Source: Mangrovicoccus sp049603835 (GTDB lineage Bacteria > Pseudomonadota > Alphaproteobacteria > Rhodobacterales > Rhodobacteraceae). From it: a stretch of DNA of 64,000 nucleotides. Every line of letters begins with the position of its first letter. Within the stretch, counting starts at the first letter, position 1. A program made the translations under genes and the position numbers. Location of the stretch: NCBI GenBank assembly GCA_049603835.1, contig JBMYSZ010000020.1:1-64000 (forward strand), written 5' to 3'. Under the pieces are notes generated by a model. That model saw only the letters and a program-made list of their open reading frames with translations. It did not search any database and was not told the origin of the DNA. This document shows positions 50,273 through 58,757 of this stretch, piece after piece.

Positions 50273-51612
50273 ACGGGCGTTTGTCGCGGAAGTTCCAATC
50301 GGAAGCAAGCCCCAGCCCCATCGCGCAAGCCCTTATCGCTGATAAGCGATAATTGGCCTTTATGCTCTTCGGCGATTTTGGCGGAAATCGACAGGCCTAG
50401 CCCTGTTCCTTTGCCAACTTCCTTTGTGGTGAAGAATGGGTCGAATATTTTTACCGCAACGTCATCGGGAATGCCGGGCCCATTATCGCAGACTTCTAAC
50501 ACCGCATGGTCACCATCATGGAAGATATTTAGCCGAATTTCCGGCGCATCGGATGGGTTCATTGCATCTACGGCGTTTTGCACCAAATTCATCACCACTT
50601 GCTGGATATGCCCGGCGCGACCGACGGCGATGCAGGATTCTTGCCCGTCAAAGGTGATGGTCAGCTCCGTTTTTGTGCCGCGCTGGACCCAATTCGCGGC
50701 GATGCGCGCCACTTCGGCCAGGTCAAAGGGAACGGAATCGCCCGACCCTTCGGCAGAGAGACGCCGCAGATCCTCGACGATGCAGCGCACCCGTTCAGAC
50801 CCGTCGCGAGCGCCTTCGATTGCGGTGCGAAGATTTCTAAGATCGCGCTCCAATCTCAGGCTTTGACGCAACTCTACCAGCTCTTCGCGGCTGGCCCCGG
50901 CTTGGACATGCTCAAAATAGGTCTCAAACCGGTCCAGATATTTTTCCAGGCTATGGGTATTGGCGTAAACAAAGCTGATCGGATTATTCAGCTCATGCGC
51001 CACCCCGGCCAGAAGACGCCCCAGCGAGGCGAGCTTTTCATTGCGCACCAGCTGGATCTGGGTTTGCTTTAACGCTTCATGGCTTTCTTCAAGCTCTGCA
51101 TAAGCTTGCCGCAACTCCCCCAAGGGTCGCCCGGCCAGCACAACCCCCGCGATTTTGCGGCGTCGGTCCAGGCGCGGTGCGGCGCGGAATTCCACTGGGG
51201 TCGTGCCATCGGCGGTGGTTAAATTGACCTCGACCGTATATTCCTGGCGCAGGCTAATGGCTTGGGCAATTGTTTCTAGGATTTTCGCCTTATCCTGCCC
51301 GGCAAAGAAATCGCCAATTTGCCGCCGGATCAGCTGGTCACCGGTCATCCCGATGACAGTGGCAAAAGAGGCGCTGACATCTTCGATATGGCCGTCTTTA
51401 TCCGCCACCACCAAAAAATCGCTGATCGAAGACATGACCGAGCTGAGAAAGCTGCGCAAATTGCGAAGCTCGGCACTGCGGGATTCTAGCTGTTCTTGGT
51501 AATCGACCAATTCCGCATAGGTTTTGTCCACCGCTTGCAGAACATCCACCCAGACCTCGTCACCAAGATCAGGGGGCATGTCATCGGTCAGATTGCCAAG
51601 ATTAAGCGCCAT
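50269..51612 (-). CDS. hupT: Sensor histidine kinase HupT
   Basis: 447 aa, soluble. A coiled-coil start (ELVDYQEQLESRSAELRNL) precedes a PAS domain (residues about 60-170, DFLVVADKDGHIEDVSASFA). The H box is GVAHELNNPISF near residue 208 and the catalytic domain has NLVQNAVDAM, DNGPGIP, FTTKEVGKGTGLGLSI. In R. capsulatus HupT phosphorylates and silences HupR when HupUV reports no H2. First gene of the hupTUV-hypF operon; a TTGACA lies shortly upstream of the start on the leftward strand. Confidence 0.95.
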   Translation of the reverse strand: MALNLGNLTDDMPPDLGDEVWVDVLQAVDKTYAELVDYQEQLESRSAELRNLRSFLSSVMSSISDFLVVADKDGHIEDVSASFATVIGMTGDQLIRRQIGDFFAGQDKAKILETIAQAISLRQEYTVEVNLTTADGTTPVEFRAAPRLDRRRKIAGVVLAGRPLGELRQAYAELEESHEALKQTQIQLVRNEKLASLGRLLAGVAHELNNPISFVYANTHSLEKYLDRFETYFEHVQAGASREELVELRQSLRLERDLRNLRTAIEGARDGSERVRCIVEDLRRLSAEGSGDSVPFDLAEVARIAANWVQRGTKTELTITFDGQESCIAVGRAGHIQQVVMNLVQNAVDAMNPSDAPEIRLNIFHDGDHAVLEVCDNGPGIPDDVAVKIFDPFFTTKEVGKGTGLGLSISAKIAEEHKGQLSLISDKGLRDGAGACFRLELPRQTPV

Positions 51613-51728
51613 AAAAAATTACTCCGCCCCTAAAATGCTTCTGTCAATGGCGTTAGGGCAAAAGGGGTCAAGCTTTGTGGCTGTCTTCATGCCCAAAGCG
51701 TGATTACCAAGCGGTAAGTGGTGCTGAG

Positions 51729-52340
51729 TTAACCGATTTGATAGGTTGCGGCGACGGAGTTCCCGACCACCAGCCGGGCATTGGCCAGATCATTGCTAAG
51801 GGCGCGGGTCACAGCGGCTTTTTGCGACAGCCCGTGATCGATCCAGCGCTGGATCAAGCGCGAGCGTAGGGTCGACATGGGAATATCCAGCGAAATGGTC
51901 AGATCCCAAAGGGGCGCTAAATTCCGCCAAATTGGGTAATTCAGCAGCAGATAATTGCCCTCTACTAGGAAAATCCGGGTATTGGGATGGATTTTTCCCG
52001 CATCGGGCAAGGTGCAATCCCGATCGCGGTCAAATAGTGGATAGGTGCTGGCCTGACCTTCCGACAAGTCGGTGATGAAATTGCAAAACCCGGCCGCATC
52101 GAAGGTTTCAGGGGCGCCTTTGCGGTTCAAAAGACCATGCAGCTCTAGCCAGTCATTATCGCGATGAAACCCGTCCATGGGGATGACCGCCGCCTCTTGG
52201 CCCAGCTCTTCGGCCAAGGCCTGGGCCAAGGTGGATTTCCCCGATCCCGGCGCTCCGGTAATGGCAACCAAAAGCCGGGGCTTGGTTTGTGCTGCGGCTC
52301 TGATCGCTGGAGCGAGATCCCAGGCGGCAATCTGACTCAT
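51729..52340 (-). CDS. frcK: P-loop sugar/nucleoside kinase-like protein FrcK
   Basis: 203 aa. Walker A is AITGAPGSGKSTLAQAL near residue 28, with IPMDGFHRDN near 55 and LVEGNYLLLN near 130, the pattern of uridine kinase/pantothenate kinase-like P-loop enzymes. Its place as the last gene of a binding protein-permease-ATPase operon matches frcK of Sinorhizobium meliloti frcBCAK, whose product is a presumed kinase of unproven substrate. Overlaps frcA by 4 bp (ATGA). Confidence 0.88.
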   Translation of the reverse strand: MSQIAAWDLAPAIRAAAQTKPRLLVAITGAPGSGKSTLAQALAEELGQEAAVIPMDGFHRDNDWLELHGLLNRKGAPETFDAAGFCNFITDLSEGQASTYPLFDRDRDCTLPDAGKIHPNTRIFLVEGNYLLLNYPIWRNLAPLWDLTISLDIPMSTLRSRLIQRWIDHGLSQKAAVTRALSNDLANARLVVGNSVAATYQIG

Positions 52341-53116
52341 GCGGCGATGACCTCTGATGGGGGTTCTTTCGCGCCAGTCATAAAGGCGACGGCGTCGGAC
52401 ATTGTATAGTCTTCGGGGCGGATGACGCAGAGGCGGCGGCCCAGGCGATGCACATGGATCCGGTCGGCGACTTCGAAGACATGGGGCATGTTATGGCTGA
52501 TCAGAATGATCGGAATGCCGCGCGATTTCACATCCAAGATCAGATCCAGCACCCGACGGCTTTCTTTGACCCCAAGCGCGGCGGTGGGCTCATCAAGGAT
52601 GATGACTTTCGAGCCAAAAGCAGCGGCGCGGGCCACAGCCACCCCTTGGCGCTGACCGCCTGACAAGGTTTCCACCGGTTGATCGATATTTTGGATCGTC
52701 ATCAGCCCCAGATCAGAAAGCTTCTCGCGGGCGATATCGCGCATCTTGCCGTGATCCAGCGCACGCAGATATTTGCCCAGAAAACCCGGTTTGCGGATTT
52801 CGCGGCCCATGAACATATTATCGACGACCGACAGGGCAGGAGATAGGGCAAGCGTTTGATAAACGGTCGCAATTCCGGCATCCTGCGCATCGAGCGGCGA
52901 GGGAAATTGCACTTGCTTTCCCTCTAGCTCTACCGTGCCAGCATCCGCTTGTACCGCGCCGGACAGGGCCTTGATCAGCGAGGATTTGCCCGCCCCATTA
53001 TCGCCGATCACGGCCAGGATTTCCCCCGGCATCAAATCAAAATCGCAATGATCCAGGGCGGTGACGCGGCCATAGCGTTTGACCAAACCGCGCGCTTTCA
53101 AAACCGGTTGTGTCAT
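52337..53116 (-). CDS. frcA: Fructose-type ABC transporter ATPase FrcA
   Basis: 259 aa from ATG 53116 (ATGA overlap with frcC); an ATG 21 bp earlier lies inside frcC. Walker A IGDNGAGKSSLIKAL near residue 38, signature LSGGQRQGVAVARA near 140, Walker B VIILDEPTAALG near 160 and the switch His in LISHNMPHVF. It is a single nucleotide-binding domain of about 260 residues, as in S. meliloti FrcA, rather than the double-domain ATPase of ribose or xylose systems. It powers sugar import as a dimer. Confidence 0.93.
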   Translation of the reverse strand: MTQPVLKARGLVKRYGRVTALDHCDFDLMPGEILAVIGDNGAGKSSLIKALSGAVQADAGTVELEGKQVQFPSPLDAQDAGIATVYQTLALSPALSVVDNMFMGREIRKPGFLGKYLRALDHGKMRDIAREKLSDLGLMTIQNIDQPVETLSGGQRQGVAVARAAAFGSKVIILDEPTAALGVKESRRVLDLILDVKSRGIPIILISHNMPHVFEVADRIHVHRLGRRLCVIRPEDYTMSDAVAFMTGAKEPPSEVIAA

Positions 53117-54195
53117 GCCGAAACCTTTCTGATCCATTGGTCAATCGCTACAGCGATGATGATGAGCCAGCCAATGGCAAAGACCTGCCAAAGCACATCG
53201 ACCCCAGCGAGCCGCAGCCCGGATTGGAACACGCCCACAATAAGCGCGCCGAATAAGGCCCCCATGATCGAGCCGCGCCCGCCGAAAAGGGATATCCCGC
53301 CAATCACCACAGCAGTGATGGATTGCAGATTGCCTTCATAGAAGGCCTGCGGTGAAACAGAGCCCACCCGGCCAATAGCGGCCCAAGCGGCAATGGCGCA
53401 GATCAACCCGGCCAGAGCATAGACGGATAGCAAGGTGCGCTCGGTTTTGATGCCGGCCAGCTCGGCGGCTTCGGCATCATCGCCCACCGCGTAAACATGG
53501 CGGCCCCAAGCGGTTTTGTTCAGCATATACCACAGCACGACAAAAATCAGCACCATGAGAATCGAGCCATAAGTGACCCGCGCGCCGCCCATCTGTATGG
53601 TTTCACCAAAGAATTTTAGTAGCGGCGCATTGGCGTCGATATCTTGGCTGCGGATGGATTGCGCGCCCGAAAGCCAGAGATTGAGCGCATAAAAGATCGA
53701 CCAAGTGCCCAAAGTGGTGATGAAAGGCGGTAGTTTGATCCGCGTGATCAACAACCCATTCATCAAACCGCAAGCCGTGCCGCCGGCGAAAGCGATGAGC
53801 AGAGCAAAGAAGCTAGGCACTCCAGAATAGACGGCAAGATTACCTGCGACCACGCTCATCAACACCATGATCGCCGCTACGGAAAGGTCGATCCCCGCGG
53901 TAAGGATGATCAAGGATTGCGCAGCGGCCAGAATACCGATGATCGAGACCTGCTGCAAAATTAGAGTGAGATTAAAGGCGGAGAAAAACCGCTCTCCTGC
54001 AATAAGGCCGAAAATGCCGATTGCGCCCAATAGCACGATGACCGGAACAAGGGTTGGGTTCGAATGCAAAAGCGATTGCAGTCGCGCAAAGCCTGATCCA
54101 CCATGGCCGTCAAACGCGGCCAGTTTTCGGTCTGCTTTCGCGACAACCTGTTCGAAATCCTGAGCTTTTCGGCCAGGATGGCTACTATCGGTCAT
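53113..54195 (-). CDS. frcC: Fructose-type ABC transporter permease FrcC
   Basis: 360 aa with about 8-10 membrane helices after a 45-residue charged N-terminus. SLIILTAGIDLSVAAIMVLM near residue 93 and the AVGDDAEAAELAGIKTERT coupling-helix region near 230 identify the CUT2 (ribose/fructose) permease family. It forms the membrane channel of the importer. A strong stem-loop lies just upstream, between frcB and frcC, and a GAGGGGG ribosome site precedes the ATG. Confidence 0.94.
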   Translation of the reverse strand: MTDSSHPGRKAQDFEQVVAKADRKLAAFDGHGGSGFARLQSLLHSNPTLVPVIVLLGAIGIFGLIAGERFFSAFNLTLILQQVSIIGILAAAQSLIILTAGIDLSVAAIMVLMSVVAGNLAVYSGVPSFFALLIAFAGGTACGLMNGLLITRIKLPPFITTLGTWSIFYALNLWLSGAQSIRSQDIDANAPLLKFFGETIQMGGARVTYGSILMVLIFVVLWYMLNKTAWGRHVYAVGDDAEAAELAGIKTERTLLSVYALAGLICAIAAWAAIGRVGSVSPQAFYEGNLQSITAVVIGGISLFGGRGSIMGALFGALIVGVFQSGLRLAGVDVLWQVFAIGWLIIIAVAIDQWIRKVSA

Positions 54196-54234
54196 AAGGC
54201 CCCCTCAGGCATTTTAGGTGATCATCGGCGGGGT

Positions 54235-54257
54235 GAAGGCATGGTGCCCATGCCTTC
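54235..54257 (-). promoter_or_regulatory. Stem-loop between frcB and frcC
   Basis: GAAGGCATGG at 54235-54244 pairs perfectly with CCATGCCTTC at 54248-54257 around a 3-nt loop, in the 81-bp frcB/frcC spacer. Such stem-loops after binding-protein genes usually protect the upstream mRNA and reduce downstream expression, yielding excess binding protein. Confidence 0.7.
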
Positions 54258-54276
54258 GGGAGGTGTCACAGATGGG

Positions 54277-55287
54277 TTAGCCCCAGCATTTTTGCAGCGC
54301 TTCGGCCGAGGTGATGGATGGGATGCCCTCAACCGGCTCATCGGTCACCAGCTCCACACCTGTATTGGTGAAATCGAGACCGTCGCTTTTCTGCGGCTTC
54401 GCGCCGGTTTCCACATAGGTTTTGATCGCCTCAATTCCCATAGAGGCCATCAGCAGCGGGAATTGCATAGATGTCGCGCCGATTACACCGTCAGCGATAT
54501 TTTGCACCCCAGGGCAGCCACCATCGACCGAAACGATCAGCGCTTGCTCTTCGAGACCCACTGCTTTGAGCGCTTCATAGGCTCCAGCCGCCGCCGGTTC
54601 GTTGATGGTATACACAACATTTACGCCCGGGTCGCGCTGCAGCAGGTTTTCCATCCCGGTGCGCCCGCCTTGTTCATTACCATTGGTCACGTCATTGCCA
54701 ACGATACGTGGATCGTCTTCGTCACCAATATCGGTCGGGTCTTTGATATCGACGCCAAACCCCTGTAAAAAGCCGTTATTACGCAGATAATCCACGGAAA
54801 TTTCGGATGCGTTCAGGTCGAGCATCGCGATTTTCGCTTTCGAGGTATCGCCCATTTTCGCCGCAGCCCATTGGCCGATCAGCTCGCCCGCAAGGAAGTT
54901 ATCCGTGGCAAATGTCGCGTCGGCGGCATCGATGGGCTCAAAAGGCGTATCCAAAGCGATGACCAAAACGCCATTTTCGCGGGCCTGGGTGACCACCGGG
55001 GTCAGAGCACGGCTGTCGGATGGGGTGATCAAAATGCCTTTGGCGCCTGCCGCGATGCAGCTTTCGACCGCTGCAATCTGCGTTTCCACATCGCCGTCAA
55101 TCTTCCCGGCATAAGTGTTCAGCTTGATCCCCAGCTCTGCCGCCTGAGCGCTCGCGCCTTCCTTCATCTTCACAAAGAAGGGGTTCGTATCCGTTTTTGT
55201 GATCAAGCAAGCGGTAACATCATCATCCGCCATGGCCGCCGTGCCCAAAACCAGCGCCGAAGCGCAGCATGCAAACAGGTTTTTCAT
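54277..55287 (-). CDS. frcB: Fructose-type periplasmic binding protein FrcB
   Basis: 336 aa from ATG 55287, with GGGAGGA 5 bp upstream; the open frame before it runs through the promoter region. A signal peptide (MKNLFACCASALVLGTAAMA) is followed by a type-I periplasmic binding fold: ACLITKTDTNPFFVKMKEG, ILITPSDSRALTPVV, LDTPFEPIDAADATFATDN and NEPAAAGAYEAL. CUT2 family member closest in context to S. meliloti FrcB, which binds fructose, ribose and mannose. First gene of frcBCAK. Confidence 0.93.
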   Translation of the reverse strand: MKNLFACCASALVLGTAAMADDDVTACLITKTDTNPFFVKMKEGASAQAAELGIKLNTYAGKIDGDVETQIAAVESCIAAGAKGILITPSDSRALTPVVTQARENGVLVIALDTPFEPIDAADATFATDNFLAGELIGQWAAAKMGDTSKAKIAMLDLNASEISVDYLRNNGFLQGFGVDIKDPTDIGDEDDPRIVGNDVTNGNEQGGRTGMENLLQRDPGVNVVYTINEPAAAGAYEALKAVGLEEQALIVSVDGGCPGVQNIADGVIGATSMQFPLLMASMGIEAIKTYVETGAKPQKSDGLDFTNTGVELVTDEPVEGIPSITSAEALQKCWG

Positions 55288-55401
55288 TTTGTCCTCCCAG
55301 ACTTCCAGCGCCGAATTATTCTCCCCGGACGCAGGGGAATGCTTCATCAGCGTGAACGAAGCTTCTTGAGTTAGGCCGATTCCTTGCCGCAGGTCAATAA
55401 A

Positions 55402-55418
55402 TAAATCCAATTGATTTA
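55402..55418. promoter_or_regulatory. Palindromic operator candidate between frcB and frcR
   Basis: TAAATC at 55402-55407 and GATTTA at 55413-55418 are perfect 6-bp arms around CAATT, in the middle of the 172-bp frcB/frcR intergenic region. AT-rich palindromes of this size are typical targets of ROK/NagC-type repressors, so FrcR is the expected binder. Confidence 0.6.
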
Positions 55419-55459
55419 CTAAGAGAGTTTGCTAGTCTGTGTCCAGGGAGGCCGGTGTA

Positions 55460-56632
55460 ATGGATGGAACAGATTTTGGGGAAGGACCCAAAGGGGCGAA
55501 CCAAATTCGTTTGCGCGCCCATAATGAGCGCCTGATCCTATCGCTTATTCAGCGCCAGGGGCCGATGCCCGGCATGGACCTGGCGAAATCCACGGGGCTA
55601 TCGGCGCAGACTGTGTCGAATATTCTGCGCAAGCTGGAGGCCGATGGCTTTCTGACCAAAGGTGAGCCGCAGCGGGGGAAAATCGGCAAACCGTCGATCC
55701 CGATGGTGCTTAATCCCGATGGGGCCTTGTCCTTTGGGTTGAAGCTGGGGCGCCGAACCTCTGATCTGGTGGTGATGAATCTCTACGGTCAAGTGCTGGA
55801 TCAAAAGCAAATAAAATACCGCTATCCGATGCCAGAAGAGATTTTCGGCTTTCTGCGACAGGGGATCGAGAGTTTCACAGCGGATCTCAGCGAGTTGCAG
55901 CGAGAGCGCCTATGCGGGATCGGAATTTCCGCGCCTTCAGAGATTTGGAGCTGGATCGACGTTCTCGGCGCGCCCGAGGATTTCACCATTTGGCGGGAAA
56001 TTGATTTCCAGACCGAAGTGGCCAAATTTTCCGATCTGCCGCTTTTTACCGAAAATGACGCCACGGCGGCATGCCGAGCGGAACATGCTTTTGGTCGTGG
56101 GCGAGAATTTTCGAATTATGCCTATTTTTATGTGGGGTCATTTGTCGGCGGCGGGGTGGTGATGAACCGGTCTGTGGTCGATGGCGAAAAGCGCAATGCA
56201 GGTGCCTTCGGCTCGCTCTATGTGCCTGGCCCGGAGGGCGGCCAAGTGCCTTTGCTTGATGCGGCGTCTCTCTATCTATTAGAAGCCGCGCTCTTGGCGG
56301 CGGACCATAATGCGGATGATATGTGGCGAATTCCACAGGATTGGTCGGGCTTTGGCCGGGAACTCGACGCTTGGATTGTCGCTTCTGCCCGTGCTTTGGC
56401 CCATGCGAGCCGGTCTGCCTGTGCTGTGATCGATTTCCAAACGGTTCTGATCGATGGGGCCTTTCCCGAAAATGTGCGCCAAGCCTTAGTGCTCCGCATG
56501 CGAGAGGAATTGGCGCAAATGGATATGCGCGGCCTCTTCACGCCAAGACTAGAAGAGGCCCAAATCGGAGGCAATGCTCGGGCGATAGGCGCTGCGTCTG
56601 CTCCGATATTTTCGCAGTTTTTCTTACCTTAA
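55460..56632 (+). CDS. frcR: ROK-family transcriptional regulator, FrcR-like
   Basis: 390 aa from ATG 55460, which has GGGAGG 9 bp upstream; a GTG at 55439 is the alternative. A winged helix-turn-helix (MDLAKSTGLSAQTVSNILRKLEA near residue 40-60, split wing PQRGKIGKPSIPMVLN) precedes a ROK domain (FTENDATAACRAEHAFG; FYVGSFVGGGVVMN). It is divergent from frcBCAK and probably represses it until a sugar is bound. In S. meliloti frcR has the same divergent place. Confidence 0.9.
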   Translation: MDGTDFGEGPKGANQIRLRAHNERLILSLIQRQGPMPGMDLAKSTGLSAQTVSNILRKLEADGFLTKGEPQRGKIGKPSIPMVLNPDGALSFGLKLGRRTSDLVVMNLYGQVLDQKQIKYRYPMPEEIFGFLRQGIESFTADLSELQRERLCGIGISAPSEIWSWIDVLGAPEDFTIWREIDFQTEVAKFSDLPLFTENDATAACRAEHAFGRGREFSNYAYFYVGSFVGGGVVMNRSVVDGEKRNAGAFGSLYVPGPEGGQVPLLDAASLYLLEAALLAADHNADDMWRIPQDWSGFGRELDAWIVASARALAHASRSACAVIDFQTVLIDGAFPENVRQALVLRMREELAQMDMRGLFTPRLEEAQIGGNARAIGAASAPIFSQFFLP

Positions 56633-57114
56633 AGCGGTCGACATCTCGTTTTGAAAACGACAAATCGCTTATCGCGTTGAAATCCAATCCGACTCTATTA
56701 TCGCGATACTAAGGGGCCCCCTCAATCTACGGCAATGCTAAGGCCCCTCTAATTGTGTCATTGTTAAATCAAGTTACAAGTTTTTTTGCCCTTCGCCTTA
56801 AGTTGGGAATAAAATCTTTAGCTGAGGATCTCTTTGGGATGAACGGTAAAAGAAACTATTGCAGGTCCGGATAGCGCCAAATGCAGTATCGCTCAGCGCT
56901 GAGGGGGTCTTTATGCCGCAATGCGGCAAGATTTGGGGTGAAAATTTGAAATATTTGCCGGAAACCAATCGGTTGTGACGATGATATCTGGCCAAAACCG
57001 TATGCGCATATGACAAGACGTGTTAATTGTAAGACACTCAAGTCGGTGACTGGATGACAAAGTTCTGATACGAATCGAACAAACTTAATATGTGTTATTT
57101 CTTGGGTCCAGAGC
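56633..57114. other. 482-bp non-coding region
   Basis: No gene is supported here. It is AT-rich in parts (56760-56820). It contains an imperfect direct repeat, ATACTAAGGGGCCCCCTCAAT (56705-56725) and a similar ATGCTAAGGCCCCTCTAAT (56735-56753). The following segment probably holds the promoter of the flavoprotein gene; no clear -35/-10 pair was found. Confidence 0.5.
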
Positions 57115-58635
57115 ATGAAAGATCTATCCACGATGGGGTACGAAAATAAAGTTGTTATGATCGGCGGAGGACCTGCCACTTTGACTGCGGCCTATGAGCT
57201 GCAGAAATATGGCGAGTCCTTTGTACCAGAGATTTTTGAAGCCGGTGAAATTGTGGGCGGTATTGCGCGGACAGAGTCGCATAATGGATATCGCTTCGAT
57301 ATCGGGGGTCACAGATTTTTCACAAAGGTCTCTGAAGTGGAAGAAATGTGGAAAGAAGTGCTAAAGGACGACTTTATCACCCGCTCTCGTATGAGCCGCA
57401 TTTATTACCGGGCGCGTTTCTATGACTACCCTTTGAAACTGGTCAATGCGCTCTCGAATTTGGGCCCTTATGAGTCGTTTCGCATCGTCATCAGCTATCT
57501 GAAATGGCAGGTTCGTCCTTACAAAAAGCAAGAAAGCTTTGAACAATGGGTGATTAACCGCTTTGGCGGTCGCCTATATATGCATTTCTTCCGCAGCTAC
57601 ACGAAAAAGGTCTGGGGCATCGACCCGAAAGAAATTCGTGCTGATTGGGCGGCGCAACGGATCAAAAACCTTTCTTTGTTCAAAGCCGTTTGGAATGCTT
57701 TCACCGGTGCCAATGACACTGTGAGTTTGATTGAACAATTCCAGTATCCGCGACTTGGGCCGGGGATGATGTGGGAACGTACCGCTGATTTGATCGAGGA
57801 AAATGGCGGTCAAGTTCACACTAAAGCGGCGGTTGTCGGCGTCAAACATGATGGCGGTAAGAATGTCACCGCCATTGAGGTTGAATATTGGTCCAAAGAT
57901 GGGGCCGCACCGAAACGCGAAACCGTCACAGGCGATAATTACATTAACTCCATGGCGCTGCGTGATTTGATCCTTTGTATGGATCCACCGCCGCCGGCAG
58001 AGGTGATTGATGCTGCCAAAAAATTGAAATACCGCGACTTTCTGATTGTCACTCTGATGTTAAAGGACAGAGAGCCATTCCCAGATAATTGGATCTATGT
58101 GCATAGCAGCGATGTCAAAGTCGGCCGAATTCAGAATTTCAGCGCCTGGTCGCCGGAAATGGTGCCCGATCCAGACACGTCTTGTGTTGGTATGGAATAT
58201 TTTTGCGATGAAGGTGATGAGCTTTGGTCAATGGGCGCTGAAGAGTTGCGGGCTTTGGCGTCAAAAGAACTGGCGCATTTGGGTCTATGCACCGAGGAAA
58301 AAGTTTTCGATGCCGCTGTGATCCGCCAACCCAAAGCTTATCCGGTTTATGATTCCGAATATGCGGATGCGCTCGAAGTTATCAAAACGTACCTTCTTGG
58401 CTTTGCGAATTTCCAAACAGTCGGGCGCAACGGGCTTCATCGCTATAATAACCAGGATCATTCGATGCTGTCCGCCATGTATGCGGCGCGCAATTTAATG
58501 GGCGGCGATTACGATGTTTGGGATGTCAATGTTGACCAGGTTTATCACGAGACGGATGATTCTAAGCCCAAGGTCAAAAAGGGCCATTCGGAGCGACTGC
58601 AACCTCAGCGCAATAGCAGCAAAGAAACCGTGTAA
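57115..58635 (+). CDS. FAD-dependent oxidoreductase, UDP-galactopyranose-mutase-like
   Basis: 506 aa. VVMIGGGPATLTAAYELQKY near residue 14 is the FAD-binding loop, then IVGGIARTE and FDIGGHRFFTKVSEVEEMW. KKVWGIDPKEIRADWAAQRI near residue 165 and PKAYPVYDSEYADAL near residue 400 are shared with the flavoprotein at 3819-5258 in variant form, so they are paralogues. Members occur beside GT2 enzymes and nucleotide-sugar genes and probably act on a sugar or polyprenyl-sugar; the reaction is not established. A second ATG six codons in is possible. A strong terminator follows, so it appears to be a single-gene unit. Confidence 0.82.
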   Translation: MKDLSTMGYENKVVMIGGGPATLTAAYELQKYGESFVPEIFEAGEIVGGIARTESHNGYRFDIGGHRFFTKVSEVEEMWKEVLKDDFITRSRMSRIYYRARFYDYPLKLVNALSNLGPYESFRIVISYLKWQVRPYKKQESFEQWVINRFGGRLYMHFFRSYTKKVWGIDPKEIRADWAAQRIKNLSLFKAVWNAFTGANDTVSLIEQFQYPRLGPGMMWERTADLIEENGGQVHTKAAVVGVKHDGGKNVTAIEVEYWSKDGAAPKRETVTGDNYINSMALRDLILCMDPPPPAEVIDAAKKLKYRDFLIVTLMLKDREPFPDNWIYVHSSDVKVGRIQNFSAWSPEMVPDPDTSCVGMEYFCDEGDELWSMGAEELRALASKELAHLGLCTEEKVFDAAVIRQPKAYPVYDSEYADALEVIKTYLLGFANFQTVGRNGLHRYNNQDHSMLSAMYAARNLMGGDYDVWDVNVDQVYHETDDSKPKVKKGHSERLQPQRNSSKETV

Positions 58636-58661
58636 CGCCTTCAGAAGAACGCTATAAAATT

Positions 58662-58691
58662 AAAAAAGGCGGGTGCTAAGCCCGCCTTTTT
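58662..58691 (+). terminator. Rho-independent terminator
   Basis: GGCGGG at 58668-58673 and CCCGCC at 58681-58686 with a 7-nt loop, an upstream A-run (AAAAAA) and downstream TTTTT. The A and T runs extend the stem and make it usable from both sides: it ends the rightward flavoprotein gene and could also serve the leftward dehydrogenase gene. Confidence 0.88.
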
Positions 58692-58757
58692 CATGTCTGG
58701 TGCCAATGCTTGGGCAAAGCGGAGAAGAGCAAACCTCGCTCCGCTCATCGCTCGCTC

